Assembly: GCA_030620095.1 (NCBI GenBank)
Contig: JAUTXW010001314.1
Span: forward strand, 2,330,001 to 2,394,000
Length of the DNA: 64,000 bases
Direction of reading: 5' to 3'
Source: Kuschelorhynchus macadamiae
Lineage: Eukaryota; Arthropoda; Insecta; Coleoptera; Curculionidae
Below are positions 1 to 12,439 of the stretch, in pieces. Under the pieces are notes generated by a model that was not told where the DNA came from, ran no database searches, and saw only the letters and a program-made list of their open reading frames with translations. Position 1 is the first letter of the stretch. Each line of letters starts with the position of its first letter. The translations under genes and the position numbers were made by a program.

Positions 1-543
1 AACCGCAACGTTTTTGATATTTTGCATTTTGTTCCAAACGAATTATACGAACCTGTTAACACAAAAGAAAATTTTAGAAAATCTCGAATTTTGAGCTTGA
101 CTTTCAAAATAACTCCATACATGTATATTATTTTTGGACAGCATACATTATTCCTCATTAATATATCGGGCGTCCTGTTTAAAAAAAAATAAAGTAGGGT
201 CAGACAACTTTTTGACCTGACCCCATGTACTTATTCTGAAAGCAGCACTGAATTCTACGAAAAAATCATATAAAGAATCACAAGTACTTAAATCAAAAGG
301 GTACAGGTATGTATGGTGTAAAAATGGAAATATATATGTAAGACTGCAAGAGAGAAAAAGCGCAATTTGATCAAAGGCACAGAACATATAAAAAAGCTGT
401 TAAGTGACACTTAAAGATAATCTTTTTGTTAACTCTTATTCTAGTGTGTTACATTGATGTTATGTTTGCGAGGTATTACACAAACAAAATGGCTCCAAAC
501 GAGTTATGTGATGACTATGCTACAGGGTTATAGTATGTGATAG
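1..543. other. Unassigned AT-rich DNA
   Basis: No gene or repeat boundary is supported here. A 79-codon minus-strand frame at 148-387 is low-complexity and matches nothing I recognise. Part of the stretch may be the 5' end of the non-LTR element that follows. Confidence 0.4.
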
Positions 544-1276
544 TACTGATATTATTAACAATATTATTGAATCCAAGTATACTAATCAACTAAATGTAAT
601 ACATATTAATATAAGAAGCTTGAATAAAAATTATGACGACCTGGTAACATATTTACAATATTCTAATGTTACTTTTGACTTAGTGGCGTTGACAGAAATC
701 AATATTGTCAGCAACACAAATAATTTCAATATCGATAGCTATACATTGTTGTACAATAATAGTGCTAAAACAAGTGTGATGGTTGCATTGTATACGTCGA
801 AAGTGATCTTTTGATATATTCAGAAGTAATTGTAGTTAATACATACAAATTTCTTCGGATAATAATAAAGAAAGAACATGTATCAATAGGGCTCTCAGCA
901 ATATATAGATCTCCCTCATTAGAACCCGAATATTTTATAAAAACTTTAGCTATTGTGTTAAAAAAAATTGGGCACCTACTGTGATGTTGAAATTTTCACT
1001 GTACACATTAATATAGACCTATTAGATAGTAAGAGTGATATAGTCTGAACATATATAAATTACTTGAATGAAATAGGTTTTCATAGCGTAATTAACAAAG
1101 CAACTAGAATTGGAACACACAGTTCCACATGTCTCGAGCATTTTTTTGTTAAATATAAAAATAACCTACCGACCCTTGGTTTTGTTCTTAATGCAGGTCT
1201 TAGTGACCATGATCCAATATTGCTTAATATATCTCTTAATGAGCGTGATGACAAAGGAAATTTTTTAAGAAACTAA
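544..1276 (+). pseudogene. EEP endonuclease domain of non-LTR element (broken)
   Basis: The conceptual translation has NIRSLNKNYDDLV followed by DLVALTEI, the N-terminal endonuclease/exonuclease/phosphatase signature including the metal-binding Glu of the TE(I/T) motif. The stretch 1064-1276 carries LSDHDPILLNIS, the C-terminal SDH motif containing the catalytic His. Between them the frame is lost to stops and frameshifts (after 814, and about 960-1060). In the family this domain nicks the target for target-primed reverse transcription; this copy cannot encode an intact enzyme. Confidence 0.8.
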
Positions 1277-1287
1277 ATATCAACTGT

Positions 1288-3176
1288 TTGTGTGAAGTGT
1301 TAGAGGATGAACGGTGGGAAGATGTTATTTCTAGTGTGAATGTCGATGAGTGTGTAGACATGTTTATAGATAAACTTGCAGTTTATGTTGATAGATCAAC
1401 AAAAAGCCAATACATTGTATGTAAGAAAAGACTAATCAAACCATGGATAACACCTGCTCTGCTTGTCTCCATAAGGCACGGTGACGAGCTTAAAAAAATC
1501 TCAGCAAGAGATCCAAATAATATTCTAGCAATCAACCAATTTAGAGAGTACCGGAAACATCTATCAAAGTTAATAAAGGAGGCAAAGGTAAACTATTATA
1601 AGCAAAAATTTTCTCAAGATAAATCCGATTCGAAAAAAACATGGGAATTAATAAAAGGTTCAAGTAATGAAAATAAAACAAATAATAAAATTAATAATAT
1701 AACTGATGAGAATGGCACAAATATCACCAATGAGATACTTGTCGCCGATACCTTCAACTCTTTCTTTTCTGGTATAGGTGAACGCCTGGCGGAAAGGATA
1801 ACAAGACCGCCGGTTACGGTTTTTCCTACCGACCACCGAAATAATATATATGGTTCACTTTTACTGTCTCCTATTTCTGAGGAGGACTTAGTGGGGGTAA
1901 TTGTTTCCTTAAAAAATACACAGAGTGTTGGCTCCGATGGTCTCTCTGTTGAGGTCGTAAAGCTGGCTCATACATTTTTGATAAAACCCCTAATATATTT
2001 AATAAATCTTATTTTCAGCACAACATTTCCCACAAACTCTTAAAAGAACTGTCATAATACCGTTACATAAGTCAGGCTCTAGGAAACTATAGACCAATCG
2101 CAGGTCTCACGCTGTTTTGATGGGGGAAAAGGCGCTTATTGGTGTTTTTAGATCTCAGAAAAGCCTTTGACACTGTATCACACAGTATATTACCGAGCAG
2201 ACTATACAATATTGGTATAAGGGGTATACCTAATAAACTATTTGGATCCTATCTGCAAAACAGGACCCAACAAAAAAAAATAGGGGAGCACTTAGCGAGG
2301 CCTGCTGACCACTTTTTTTTATAATTTATATAGACTCTGATTCGTATATTGCCAATGGGTAGTACTGTGTGTTATGCTGACGTTACGGTCCTTCTCTTTC
2401 AGGGTGAGACGTGGGACATTGCCTTTAGGAGGGCAGAAGAAGCTCTGAGCACTGTAAAAGTGTGGTTGGATGCGAGTTTATTGACCCTTAACGTAGATAA
2501 ATCTTATTTTATGTGCCTTACATTAACTAACAAAAATTATCCAAATAAAGAATAATAACAATACATGATTTACAGTGTGGTGATGCGAATTTGTGTAACT
2601 GTAAATTGAAAATCAACTCTACACAAAAAATTAAATATTTAGGTGTATATTTTGATCCGCATCTTAAATGGCATAACCACATAGACTACTTAACGATTAA
2701 AATAAGAAAAATATATTATAAATTTTATCAGATGCGACAATGGTTACCTAGAAAATACTTGTTTTATATGTATCAATCATTGGTTGAGTCAGTGCTTAAC
2801 TACTCTGTACGCTGTTGCTCAAAAGAAATTAATTAAAATTATTTTGTTCAAAAATATGCAATACCGTACTGAAGCACTCTTTCAGGGATCCAAAGTTTTA
2901 ACACTCACTCAGCTGTATATTAAATCTGTTGTCAGATTATTACTAAATAAAAAAATACCCATTGCTCAAGTTGACCATTCTACCAATACAAGAATGGTAA
3001 CAAATTAGTCAGCTTATCTTACTCCTGGTCCCTTTATATCTACTCAAAAATCAGTATACTATCCCGCTCTCAGAATATATAACCTTTTGCCTTTTAATAT
3101 CAGAAATAAACCTTTTAATAAGGTAAAGAATAAGGTGGTAAAATGGTTAATAGAAAATCAAATTAAACAATTTTAA
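1288..3176 (+). pseudogene. Reverse transcriptase of non-LTR element (broken)
   Basis: The 251-codon frame 1288-2043 covers the lysine-rich linker and the RT N-terminus (SVGSDGLSVEVVKLA). Frame 2139-2324 carries FLDLRKAFDTVSHSIL, the RT motif with the first catalytic Asp. Frame 2349-2555 has CYADVTVLLFQG, where the usual YADD has become YADV, so an essential aspartate is gone. Frames 2591-2836 and 2784-3008 read thumb and C-terminal sequence (KYLGVYFDPHLKWHNHI). The end near 3176 follows an in-frame TAG at about 3006. Multiple frameshifts plus the lost Asp make this a pseudogene. Confidence 0.85.
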
Positions 3177-3412
3177 TGTTCCATAATCTCTATTTGGTAT
3201 CAACACTTAATACTAAAAACTTAATATGGTTTTCTTAAATTTTATTAATTTCTAATCTCTGCATTGTGTGAGCGCATTGTAATAAAACTTTTATATTGTA
3301 AATATTTGAAGTGATGTACGCACAATTCTATATGGAAAATTGTACATTAAGCACACATTTTTTGTAAACCATTATTATTTTTGGTTAATAAATGAAATTT
3401 ATTATTATTAGA

Positions 3413-4717
3413 GGAAGAGTTTTCGCTCAGATAGCTAAAAATGCAACATTTTCAAAAATCTGAAAAACCAAATGGGCTATGAAAATCAGGCTTCAGTCAT
3501 CGTAATTAAATCATGTAAAAACAAATAACAATAAACTACTGACGCTATAAGTTTTTAAATTAACTTTATAATTTTAAATAAAGCTTAAATATTTGGGAAC
3601 ATATTAACTAGGAAACGGTTTTGAAAAATTCTGTCTTCGATTTTTATAGACCAGTAATATTAATTACATCTCATTAATGATTTTTTTTTAATGAATTTTG
3701 CGGACAGATATTTATTTGCTTGTCTCAACTGAAAATGCGGATCAAAGATTTACGATTTCGGCGAGTTGTAACAAAATTGTAATTTTGCCGACAAACATTT
3801 GTTGGCTTGTATTTGTTCTCTCTACATAAAATTTTGTTTTTGAAAACATTCGTGGTTATTTTATGGCAGAAAAGTAAATTTCAATTATTGACGTTCAGTT
3901 ATTTTTTTCTAAAAATAAGATATCAAAAAAACTTAATGTATTTTTTATTTATGAAAATGATTTTTTAGGATGGGCTCCTAGCTTCGGTCCTGCAGCAGGG
4001 ACGTTGCAAGCTGGAGGGCACCCGGGGAGGTTATCTACATTGTTATCTACTGCTCATTAAAACAAAAATATACATTTTTTTTATCAGCTTTATTTAACTG
4101 TATTTCGAAAAACCGATTTTCCACCATTTCTTCAATGTCTTATGTTTGTTATTGCGCAGAAGTCTGAGAAGTTTTCTCATCTTTTTTAGCCACATGCGTA
4201 CATAGATACATTGTACCGGAATGTAGTGAATGAAAGATGAAATTGTCACAGTGGCGTGTAACTACAAATTTTAGGTTCCACTGCAGGTTCAAGACTAAAA
4301 GAAGTCATTCATAGTTTTGAATAATCGTTTTATGAACAAATGGAACTCTAAAAAGAGGGCCGGAAAATAACTGATGACTAAAAAATCCTCCGCGGTATAG
4401 TAGTTACTCTACTGAACTGTCATAATAGACATAAAATAACAGTACTTAGAAAAATCTAATAAAAAACGCCATCCTCTGCTTCTTGATGCTCTATTTTACG
4501 AGGCGCAATTCATTCTCGAAATGAAATCTATAACTGTGTCGCCACATGCGTCGATTAATGGCAACAATTCGCTTATATATATTTTTTTTGGTTTATTGCA
4601 GATACAGTTTTTTAAATCAAACCAAAAGAAAACTTAACCAGAGTTAACAAAAAACGCAGTCCGATATTTAAAACAATTACATTGCAGCCTAATATTCTGA
4701 GCACTTTGGTAATATCC
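3413..4717. other. Unassigned intergenic DNA
   Basis: No open frame of note. A short GC-richer patch at about 3970-4040 stands out from the AT-rich surroundings but shows no recognisable motif. Confidence 0.4.
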
Positions 4718-6688
4718 GTTAGAACCAGAGCTGTGATAAGTACTCAGCCAAATTTCTTAAAGTAACCAGTATTAAGTACTTCATTTTAAAAATTACTTGC
4801 AGTGTTAAGTACCAATATTACGCAAAAGTACATAAAATATTCAGTAGCTTACTTAAAAATGAAAATTTAGGTATAAGTACGTGCTCTATTTAGTTTTAAA
4901 TACATTTCACAAGTACTTAAAATAATACTTAACTACTTTTAAGTATTCAGCATTTATTAAATACTTAAAATATATCTATAATACTGAAGTACTTACAGTA
5001 CATCTAAATGCTTAAGTAATTAGCTGATTTTTAAGTACTCTATCATAATCAAGTCAATTTTTTTAAATTAATAACTAAATATTGGTAATTATTACTACTT
5101 CATAACTTGCTCATTTTTCAGGTGATTTTTGGGCCATCACCTTAATGTTTCAGTTTTAGCCAAAAAAAAATCAGTTTTAAAGAAAATTATATAAAACATT
5201 TCATCGCAAATGAAGAAAAAACGCAAATACTAGATAAAATCATAAAGCATTATGTATTTAAAATAAACCGTCGAGTTTATAACGTTTTTCATTGAATTAT
5301 GTATTTTCTGCATTTTTAAAGCTGCAATAGCAAAAATATATTGTTCTGCTGTTAAAGTGAAACGTGAAATATAATCAAGAACGTATAGGAGTAGGGTCTA
5401 TGCATGATAAACAACAAACAACTAGCCTATATGCATTATATTGTAGCCCTTTTAAACAACTTTACTACAATTGCTATAATGCTTTTACCGAGATGTTATA
5501 CAAACATTTTTTATGTTTAATGTTGCCAAATTTGATTACTTCATTATAGACATTTATGACAGTGATCTTTATATAGTTTACCAGCACCGATTTGTTGCTC
5601 TAGAAAGTAAATGAAATGAAAAAAAAAACATTTATTTATAACATTATTTCGATTCATCAAAACCTGCATTTTAATTCACCCTATATTTTGAAAAACCACT
5701 AAGCTCTTATTTTAAAAGCTGAAAAGAAGGTAAAGATTTAAAAAAAACGATATATACTGGGTGTTTCATTAGAAAAAACAAATTATGGTTGTTGTATGTT
5801 TTTTTTAGGGGCACGAAGTTTAATTTAACAATACATTTTCACTTTTAACGTTTTGAATTCATGAATTTTAATGTATATGTTGATCTTGCTCGGTTCACAC
5901 TAAAATTTATATTCCAAAGAATCCGATACTTTTTTATTATATTAAGAAAGTTCAAAATTGTAAACTAGGCATATTTGGGAGTATTTTAACAGTAGGTATT
6001 TGAAGTAAATCTTGTCTTTTTTGTCACTTTCGAAACAAGCATAAGTAGGTATTATTTAAATTGTCTCAAGCTTTAATTCTTAAAGCTGACCTCAACAATA
6101 AAAATTCGCATAAATAGAACTAGAATGTCGTTTGGAATTCATTCTTTTTTCCAATGATGGGGCCCAATATTAAATTCTGAACTATATTTATTTTGTAGAG
6201 GTGCAGTTTATAATTTATTTGGATCAGATATGATTTCTGGTGAAATTTCTTACACCTTCTATATTCAGATTTCTACTTTTGATCATACATCTACTATGTT
6301 AAACGAAAACTGCCTCTGTAGACTATTAGATTACCTAGATTGGTTATTTTAATATAAATAGATTTTTACAAGTTTTAACTTATAAAATACATAAAGTAAA
6401 TTAGGTATCTTAAATTACTTCAGTCTTTTTAATGAAGTATCTAGTTTCGAAAACTACTTAATAACTACTTAATTAAGTAGATTAGGATTCTGAGGGTCAT
6501 TTTTAAGTAATAAATACTACCCAAAATTTGAAATTTTAAGTACTAATACAAGTACGTTTCTAAAAATTACTGAATATATTATTCCAAGTAACGCTAATTT
6601 AAAAGTACTTGAGTAAAATAGTTATAGCATCAAAAGTATTGATTATTTTACTTTAAGTACATTTTTGTAACTCAGCTTTGGTTAAAAC
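4718..6688. mobile_element. Non-autonomous hAT-like transposon with 8-bp TSD
   Basis: The left end starts CAGAGCTGTG at 4726 and the right end finishes CTCAGCTTTG at 6680, giving imperfect terminal inverted repeats (CARAGCTGWG). Flanks are GTTAGAAC (4718-4725) and GTTAAAAC (6681-6688), an 8-bp duplication with one mismatch, the hallmark length of hAT insertion. Both subterminal regions (about 4740-5040 and 6360-6665) are packed with AAGTACTTAA-type words, like the short transposase-binding repeats of hAT elements. No transposase is visible inside; the small frame at 5364-5549 is unrecognised. Confidence 0.8.
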
Positions 6689-7929
6689 AAAGTGACCACC
6701 CGTGGGCACTAACCTTGTTCTAACTGAAGAAGTCGTGCTCACCGATGGGATCGTTTTACATGCATTTTATATATGGCATCTTCTTCTCTGTTCCTCAGAA
6801 ATCACAACTTCAAAAAATCGTAAAGCAAAAACAAAAGCCGATGTCCACTAGTGGGAATGGTGGGCATTTGGTCCCTCAATGAAAAATTGTAGAAAAAATT
6901 CTTGGACCTCAGAAATCATACTCAACGTGGGCCAGGCACACTGGACTTAAGTTATATTTAAAAAAAAATTGTAAAGCAAACAACAGATAGCCAATGCCCA
7001 CCGTGGATCCATAAAAAAAATCATTAAAAGAATATTGCGGGCCGTAGTCAGGGAGGGGGGGGCCCTGGTAAAAAAGATTTGATGGTAAAAAGTTTTCTTA
7101 AAAATTTAAATATGTATATACATTGGGAAAAAATTTGAAATACCACCCCTGACACACTGAAAACAAGCCCTGCCAAAAATTTAGTTCTGGCTACGGCCAG
7201 AGAGCACTGCGAAGTAAAAAACGTAAGAATGAACCAAACATATCATAAAAAAAGACAATAAAAACTTTGTTCCCGGGGGTGAAATGACTCCTTTTGTTGC
7301 GGCGCTTAAAGTGTTAAATATATTTTTATTGTTTTATAATAGATACACTTTTACATCAATCCAAAAAAAAAGACCTACCTAGTATTAATCAAAAATGCAG
7401 TCCAATATTTAAAACACAAGTGCATACATAATTAATGGAGCTAGGCTGCCTGACATCAAAAACTTAACGAACTTTGTTTTTATTCCGATATTTTCAATGA
7501 CGTTACCAAGTTAAGCAAATGTTCTGCGGCCTTATACTTTATACCCGTTATACTTTTTTGCAGTATACGAATTTTTCTACCAAACGGTTATCAGTGCGCT
7601 ACCTACCTACCAATAAATATTGAGATCAATAAAGATAACCTTGATTAATGAAAATCCCTTCCCACAAACTTCACATTCATACTTCATACCTGTAAATGTT
7701 ATTTTGCATTTTAAGAGTAAAATTTATTTTCCAAAAAAAATTTGCCTCCCTTAAAACCTCGAAAAATAATGTTGGAATGTACATTAGTCATACAGATCTC
7801 CAAAAATTACAGAAATCTAAAGTTACACCAATGAGTAACGTACCTTTATTTTTGTAGTTATAGAGAAATGTTTTTTGGCACAGAAATAGGGGTTTCTAAC
7901 ATCGGCCCTGGATAAACTTGTATCGACTT
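6689..7929. other. Unassigned DNA with one short inverted-repeat unit
   Basis: No gene is seen. At 7039-7198 a unit of about 160 bp starts GGCCGTAGTCAGG and ends CCTGGCTACGGCC-like (observed CTGGCTACGGCC), suggesting a small MITE; no target duplication is clear. Runs of G and A account for most other structure. Confidence 0.4.
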
Positions 7930-9216
7930 TATATTATTTCTTTTTTTCACCAGTATATTAATTAGAAAATTAAACAGCTTAAGAGAAGAAACGCATAATG
8001 ACCAACAAAAACCCGATATTTTTAACAACTTTTTTTGCTGAAATTGGAAAATCAATGGCTAATAAAATTGAACCTTCTAACAAAACTTTTCACCCGAAAC
8101 TGACTTCAAATAAAACATTATTTCTCAAACCTCTAAGTGATGAAGAACTCATAAAAACATTTGGCAACTCTTCCCCAGGAGAAGATAAAATATCAGGTCA
8201 TACATTAAAACTCATCCATAGATATCTTCTAAAACCGCTTAAACACATTTTTAATCTGACTTTCATAAACGGTTATATTCCGACTCAATGGAAAACTTCG
8301 ATAATAATTCCGGTATTTAAAAAAGGCGACCCAAAAGACGCTACTATTTATCGACCCATTTCTATAATTAATAACTTAGCGAAAATTTGGGAAAAATGCG
8401 TAAAAGGAAGATTGGTGCAGTTTTTAGAATCCAATAACTTGCTATATAAAAATCAATTCGGATTTAGAGCAGGACTAAGTACCGAAGATTTTGCTCTAAC
8501 TAGAAACATACTTTCCGAACTAAATAATAGTACAAAATGTGCTAGTGTATTCATGGACTTGTCGAAAGCATTTGACACAGTGTGTCATAAATTGCTTTTG
8601 GAGCGATTATTTGGAATTGGAATCAGGGGTCACGTTTTAAAACTTTTTGAGTTTTATTTAAGCAATCGTATTCAAAGGGTAAAAATTAACAATTTTGGAA
8701 ACTAAATTGTTAAAAACTCTTTATTATTCAATGGTGGAATCCATCTTACGATATTGTTTAATAGTATGGGTTGCTTCCCTCAATAATGCAATAGATATAT
8801 TACAAAAATGCCAAAATAAAGTTATTAAAAATATATTTAACTAGAGTAATACATATCCCACTGATCTGCTTTACACCAAACTTGAAATCCGTAACCTTAG
8901 AAATTTCTTTGTACTCGGATGCCTAGTTTATTTTATTTATTATATGTTAGTTTATTTTCCAAAAATTAAGCGTTTATTTTCACAAAATGGCCATCAACTA
9001 GATCGGTTTTAAATCTAAATATGCAAATACCTTTTTTTTCACAGGGCTCATCTGCAAAGAAACGTAACATTCCTTGCTCCCAAATTTTATAACATTTTGC
9101 CTGTATCCACAAAATTTTTACCCGAAAACACTTTTCATAAATATAAACATAAAACAAAAGATTTGGTCCTTTTTAATTACAGAAAGTTTCATAATTTAAT
9201 GGAAAACTATATTTAA
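7930..9216 (+). pseudogene. Non-LTR retrotransposon RT fragment, internally deleted
   Basis: A 235-codon frame (7998-8705) encodes the N-terminal half of a non-LTR reverse transcriptase: PVFKKGDPKDATIYRPISI, then QFGFRAGLSTEDFALTRN, then VFMDLSKAFDTVCHKLLLER with the first catalytic Asp. After VKINNFGN at 8705 the sequence jumps to the post-catalytic region (SMVESILRYCLIVWVASLNNA, about 8733), so the YxDD segment is deleted. The C-terminal part continues in broken frame (RNVTFLAPKFYNILPVSTKF) to a stop near 9216. The frame just before 7998 is shifted relative to the family motif FNNFFAEIG. It cannot encode an active enzyme. Confidence 0.85.
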
Positions 9217-10031
9217 GATTTTTTGTGTTATCATTGCGTGCTGTGCGCCTCACCTCTCTGCCTCTCCCTGTTTTTCTGCCTTCAGGGATTTTCCTATTTG
9301 TTTTTTTTATTTTTAGTTAAACTAATTATATAATGAATTTTACATAGTATGTTGCTTAAACAGGAAGGGAATATATCTTACACAGACTTCTGAAAAGTCT
9401 AGCTGAGTTTTCCTCCCTTATGTGCAAGTAGGATCTAGATAATAATAAATGTTTTATTAAAAAATTTTTAAAATTATGTTTAACATTTAATAATTGAACT
9501 ATTATGATGTTATATTATGTGCCTATTGTATTTTAAATACAATATGCATGTAAACTAGATCAATAAAAATCTTTGTATCTGGTAATCTTTATATAAGGTA
9601 ACACTATATGAGAAAACTTATACGTTATAACACTCGCAGTGCAGAGGCAAGACATAAATAAAATGAAAAACTGGTCAGGATGGCGGTTATTCTTAATAAT
9701 TAGACCTACCTCTAGAAAACATCTACTAGTTGCCGCTGATTTACAAGGGGGCTCCTAGGATATATATTTACAGCAAAGACACGTCAAGAATCTAGCTGTA
9801 GATGGCATGAAGAGGAAGATGAGACAGTTTCTAATTATTAGATTTGTAAGTTGATTAGCTAAAATTAGAATATCGGTTTGATACTAATATCAACTTTTGT
9901 TTCTCAACTTTATTTAAATTTAAAATTGAACATCTGGGAATTGGGTAAACACATAGATACATACATATTTTAAAAAACACTGATGAAACTGGCATTGAAG
10001 GCACATGAACATTATAGATACATACATAGAT
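9217..10031. other. Probable 3' region of the preceding element, then unassigned DNA
   Basis: About 9217-9580 looks like 3' UTR of the non-LTR copy, with a pyrimidine-rich patch (CTCTCTGCCTCTCC) and AATAAA-like words. Beyond that no feature is supported. Confidence 0.35.
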
Positions 10032-10170
10032 ATTCACTAAAAAGGTTTAAGAGTTAGACCAGTTCTAGTTGCCATGGTAGAAAAATCATTTGTTCAATTG
10101 TTAAAAATGTCACCTTAAACATATAACTGTCAAGCTGGACCTGGTCTAAATTTAAACCTCTTTAGTGAAT
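10032..10170. mobile_element. 139-bp MITE-like inverted-repeat element
   Basis: The left end ATTCACTAAAAAGGTTTAAG (10032) and the reverse complement of the right end (ATTCACTAAAGAGGTTTAAA) match over about 30 bp including TTAGACCAG. The interior has no coding capacity. A related single end lies at 33119-33150. The superfamily is not determinable; a target duplication is not clear because the ends themselves carry ATTC/GAAT. Confidence 0.6.
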
Positions 10171-11312
10171 TCGGGTATGAATTTTTGCATCCAGATTTAG
10201 TTTTCACCTGATAATGGCACTAGATAATATTGACCAAAACGAGAAAATATCCAATATTAAAGGCAATAAAAGACCAATCATTAAAATTATCTAACCAATT
10301 AATAAATACAAGTTAAATGATTTTTCTATCAAAATGTGGTATATGACAACAAAATACAGATCATCAATTTCCAAGAACCAATAACTCGTATTATGTATGT
10401 CAATGCAAATGTTTAAAATTTCTGGCATTTGTCACAATATCTCTAATACTAATAAAAATTGTCTTTGTGTAACCTTCAAAATACCACTTTCCTTGTTACA
10501 CCACTGAACACTGGCGATTTAATTCGATGAATCATTTTCTCCCTTGAATCTGAAAAGTGGAAATACCCGATTACATATGTTAATTTTACGGGATTAATAT
10601 CTAAATTATGTCGTTATTCTACTTGTTTAAAAAACTTAATTACAATTACAATACATATGATAATGGGCAAGCTAGATTCCATCTGTAAACCTTGATTATT
10701 TTTTGAGAGTGATAATTGATACATATTAGAACTATAAAAACAATTAAAACTGATTTAAAAATAACTGCATGGGATTGGTTCGTATGAGTGACCAATCAAA
10801 CAGAACACTTAAGAATATTATTATATACAGTGTGTCGTGACTGTCATACAGCCAATGCGACCACTATAACTACTTTTAAAGAAAATTTACCTCAAGAAAA
10901 TTTGAAGTTTGTCATAGCAGTGTTCAAATAGAGGTGGAATTGTCGAAAATGTATATTAGTAACACTTTAAATCGAATAAGATATTGCTAACTGGCTCGTG
11001 CAAAATTGGAAAATCTAAAATTGCAGATCCCAATTGCTTCTATTCCCGGTTGGTTTATGTCTAATAGATTTCTTTAGTCAATTTTCAGTTCTGTTACCGC
11101 ACCTGCGAATCATTGACGTCATAGCTAACCATGATAGGTATCCCCACTTTGGGCCTGAAGCCGTAGCTTTTCGTAGAAATCGATCGATAGAAATATACAA
11201 GCGCGAAATACAAAGTTTTTTTTTGTTTTTTGGATTTTATCTACTAAGATTGACCAGTATTTCTTATAGCAATGGCGACTATGTTGTGTAATGAACCTGT
11301 TTAATTTTAACT
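10171..11312. other. Unassigned intergenic DNA
   Basis: At about 10200-10245 there is a degenerate CTGATAATGGCAC...CCAAAACG pattern resembling PLE terminal sequence. The 85-codon frame at 11034-11291 has no recognisable domain. Nothing else is supported. Confidence 0.35.
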
Positions 11313-11483
11313 CACTTTGCCAGTGGCGGCTCGTGGTGAATTATATTGGGAGGTCAATAACAACTTTAAAAATAGGCATACTTAAAATAAAAATCTTATC
11401 TTTAAATTGAGCTTTAAATTCTCTTGAAGTTCAGGTCTACTCTTCGTTCTTTAGAATTGGAAAAATTCTGAATGACACATTCG

Positions 11484-11942
11484 TTAAAATTGCACGCACA
11501 TTCCTTTTATAAACGATTTCTCGATACCTAACATTACTAAAGCGTATAGTCTACCTTGGCCCCACTCCTCAACAAAATTTATAAGCCCTCGAAAAAGCCC
11601 TGGATTTTCAGACAAAGCCGTTTCATCATGGCCACATAGTGTCAGCTCGAATGCCCCACAAAATTTTACACAATTAATAATTTTGTTTAAAATATAACTA
11701 TTTTTGGATACATTTTCATTAAAATCTCTAAGGGATTTTCTATAAACTGTGTCTAGCTGAGTGCGAACATCAACACTTCCGACCGTAGTATAGTTCACCG
11801 AAGGTTTTATGTGATCTGCAGAAAACGCATGTTTTTTTATTTTTTCTTTTAAGTGTTTTAAGTCTTTAACACCGGTTTTGCACCATAATGAGCCCGACGA
11901 GTCATTAGAGAACAACAAACAGTAAAATGAGTTAGTCTTCAC
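11484..11942 (-). pseudogene. hAT transposase fragment (DUF4371/ZMYM-like type)
   Basis: The 152-codon frame reads KTNSFYCLLFS, then TGVKDLKHLKEKIKKHAFSADH, then NCVKFCGAFELTLCGHDE and ENPGLFRGLINF. These are conserved blocks of the TTF/ZMYM-type zinc finger plus DUF4371 region of hAT transposases. The catalytic RNase-H-like core and the dimerisation C-terminus expected downstream (towards 11321) are absent, replaced by about 160 bp of terminal sequence, so it is truncated. A related N-terminal fragment sits in the element at 47183-48012. Confidence 0.8.
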
Positions 11943-12439
11943 AACCGCATATCCATTTAACTAAATCGTACATACTTTTGTGAAAGTTCCCATGAACCTC
12001 TTTATTTTTATCTTTACTAATTTGTCGTATACTAAGTTCTGGCAAATTGCGACCACTTACCTTGAATTCGGTTATTTACTCAAAATTAAGTTCGTTAGCA
12101 CTCTTTAGTTGTCTAATTTTTTGCACTACCGACATTTTATTTCATCTACATTCACAACTCAAACCTAGACAACCTTGAAATTGGTTACTTTTGCAAAATT
12201 AAGTTCGTAAGCACTTTTTAGTTGATTATTTTTTTGCACTAGTCACTACCAACATTTTATTTCCTGTATATTTCCAACTCACACATGGATCATAAAAATA
12301 AAAAAATATATATTACAAAAAACAGTATCTAAATCAATTTTCATCGATTAAAAACGACCGAAACAATATCGAGTTAGACTATCGACCGCGCTACCTCTGA
12401 ACAATTGTACTCATGCCGATGTGATGCCGCTACCAATCG

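Larger units (their letters stand above)
544..3412 (+). mobile_element. Degenerate non-LTR retrotransposon (CR1/Jockey-like)
   Basis: The order is endonuclease, linker, reverse transcriptase, C-terminal region and 3' tail, as in EEP-endonuclease non-LTR elements. The frame opens around 544, reads HINIRSLNKN near 600, and the last coding stop is near 3176. A 3' region of about 235 bp ends in AATAAATGAAATTTATTATTATTA at 3388-3411, the simple-repeat tail typical of CR1/Jockey-type elements. At least five frame breaks show it is dead. The clade assignment is inference from motifs; the element class is well supported. Confidence 0.85.

Noticed and set aside
11034..11291. 85-codon plus-strand frame
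   Set aside because: No recognisable domain, no start context or splice support; length is expected by chance in this composition.
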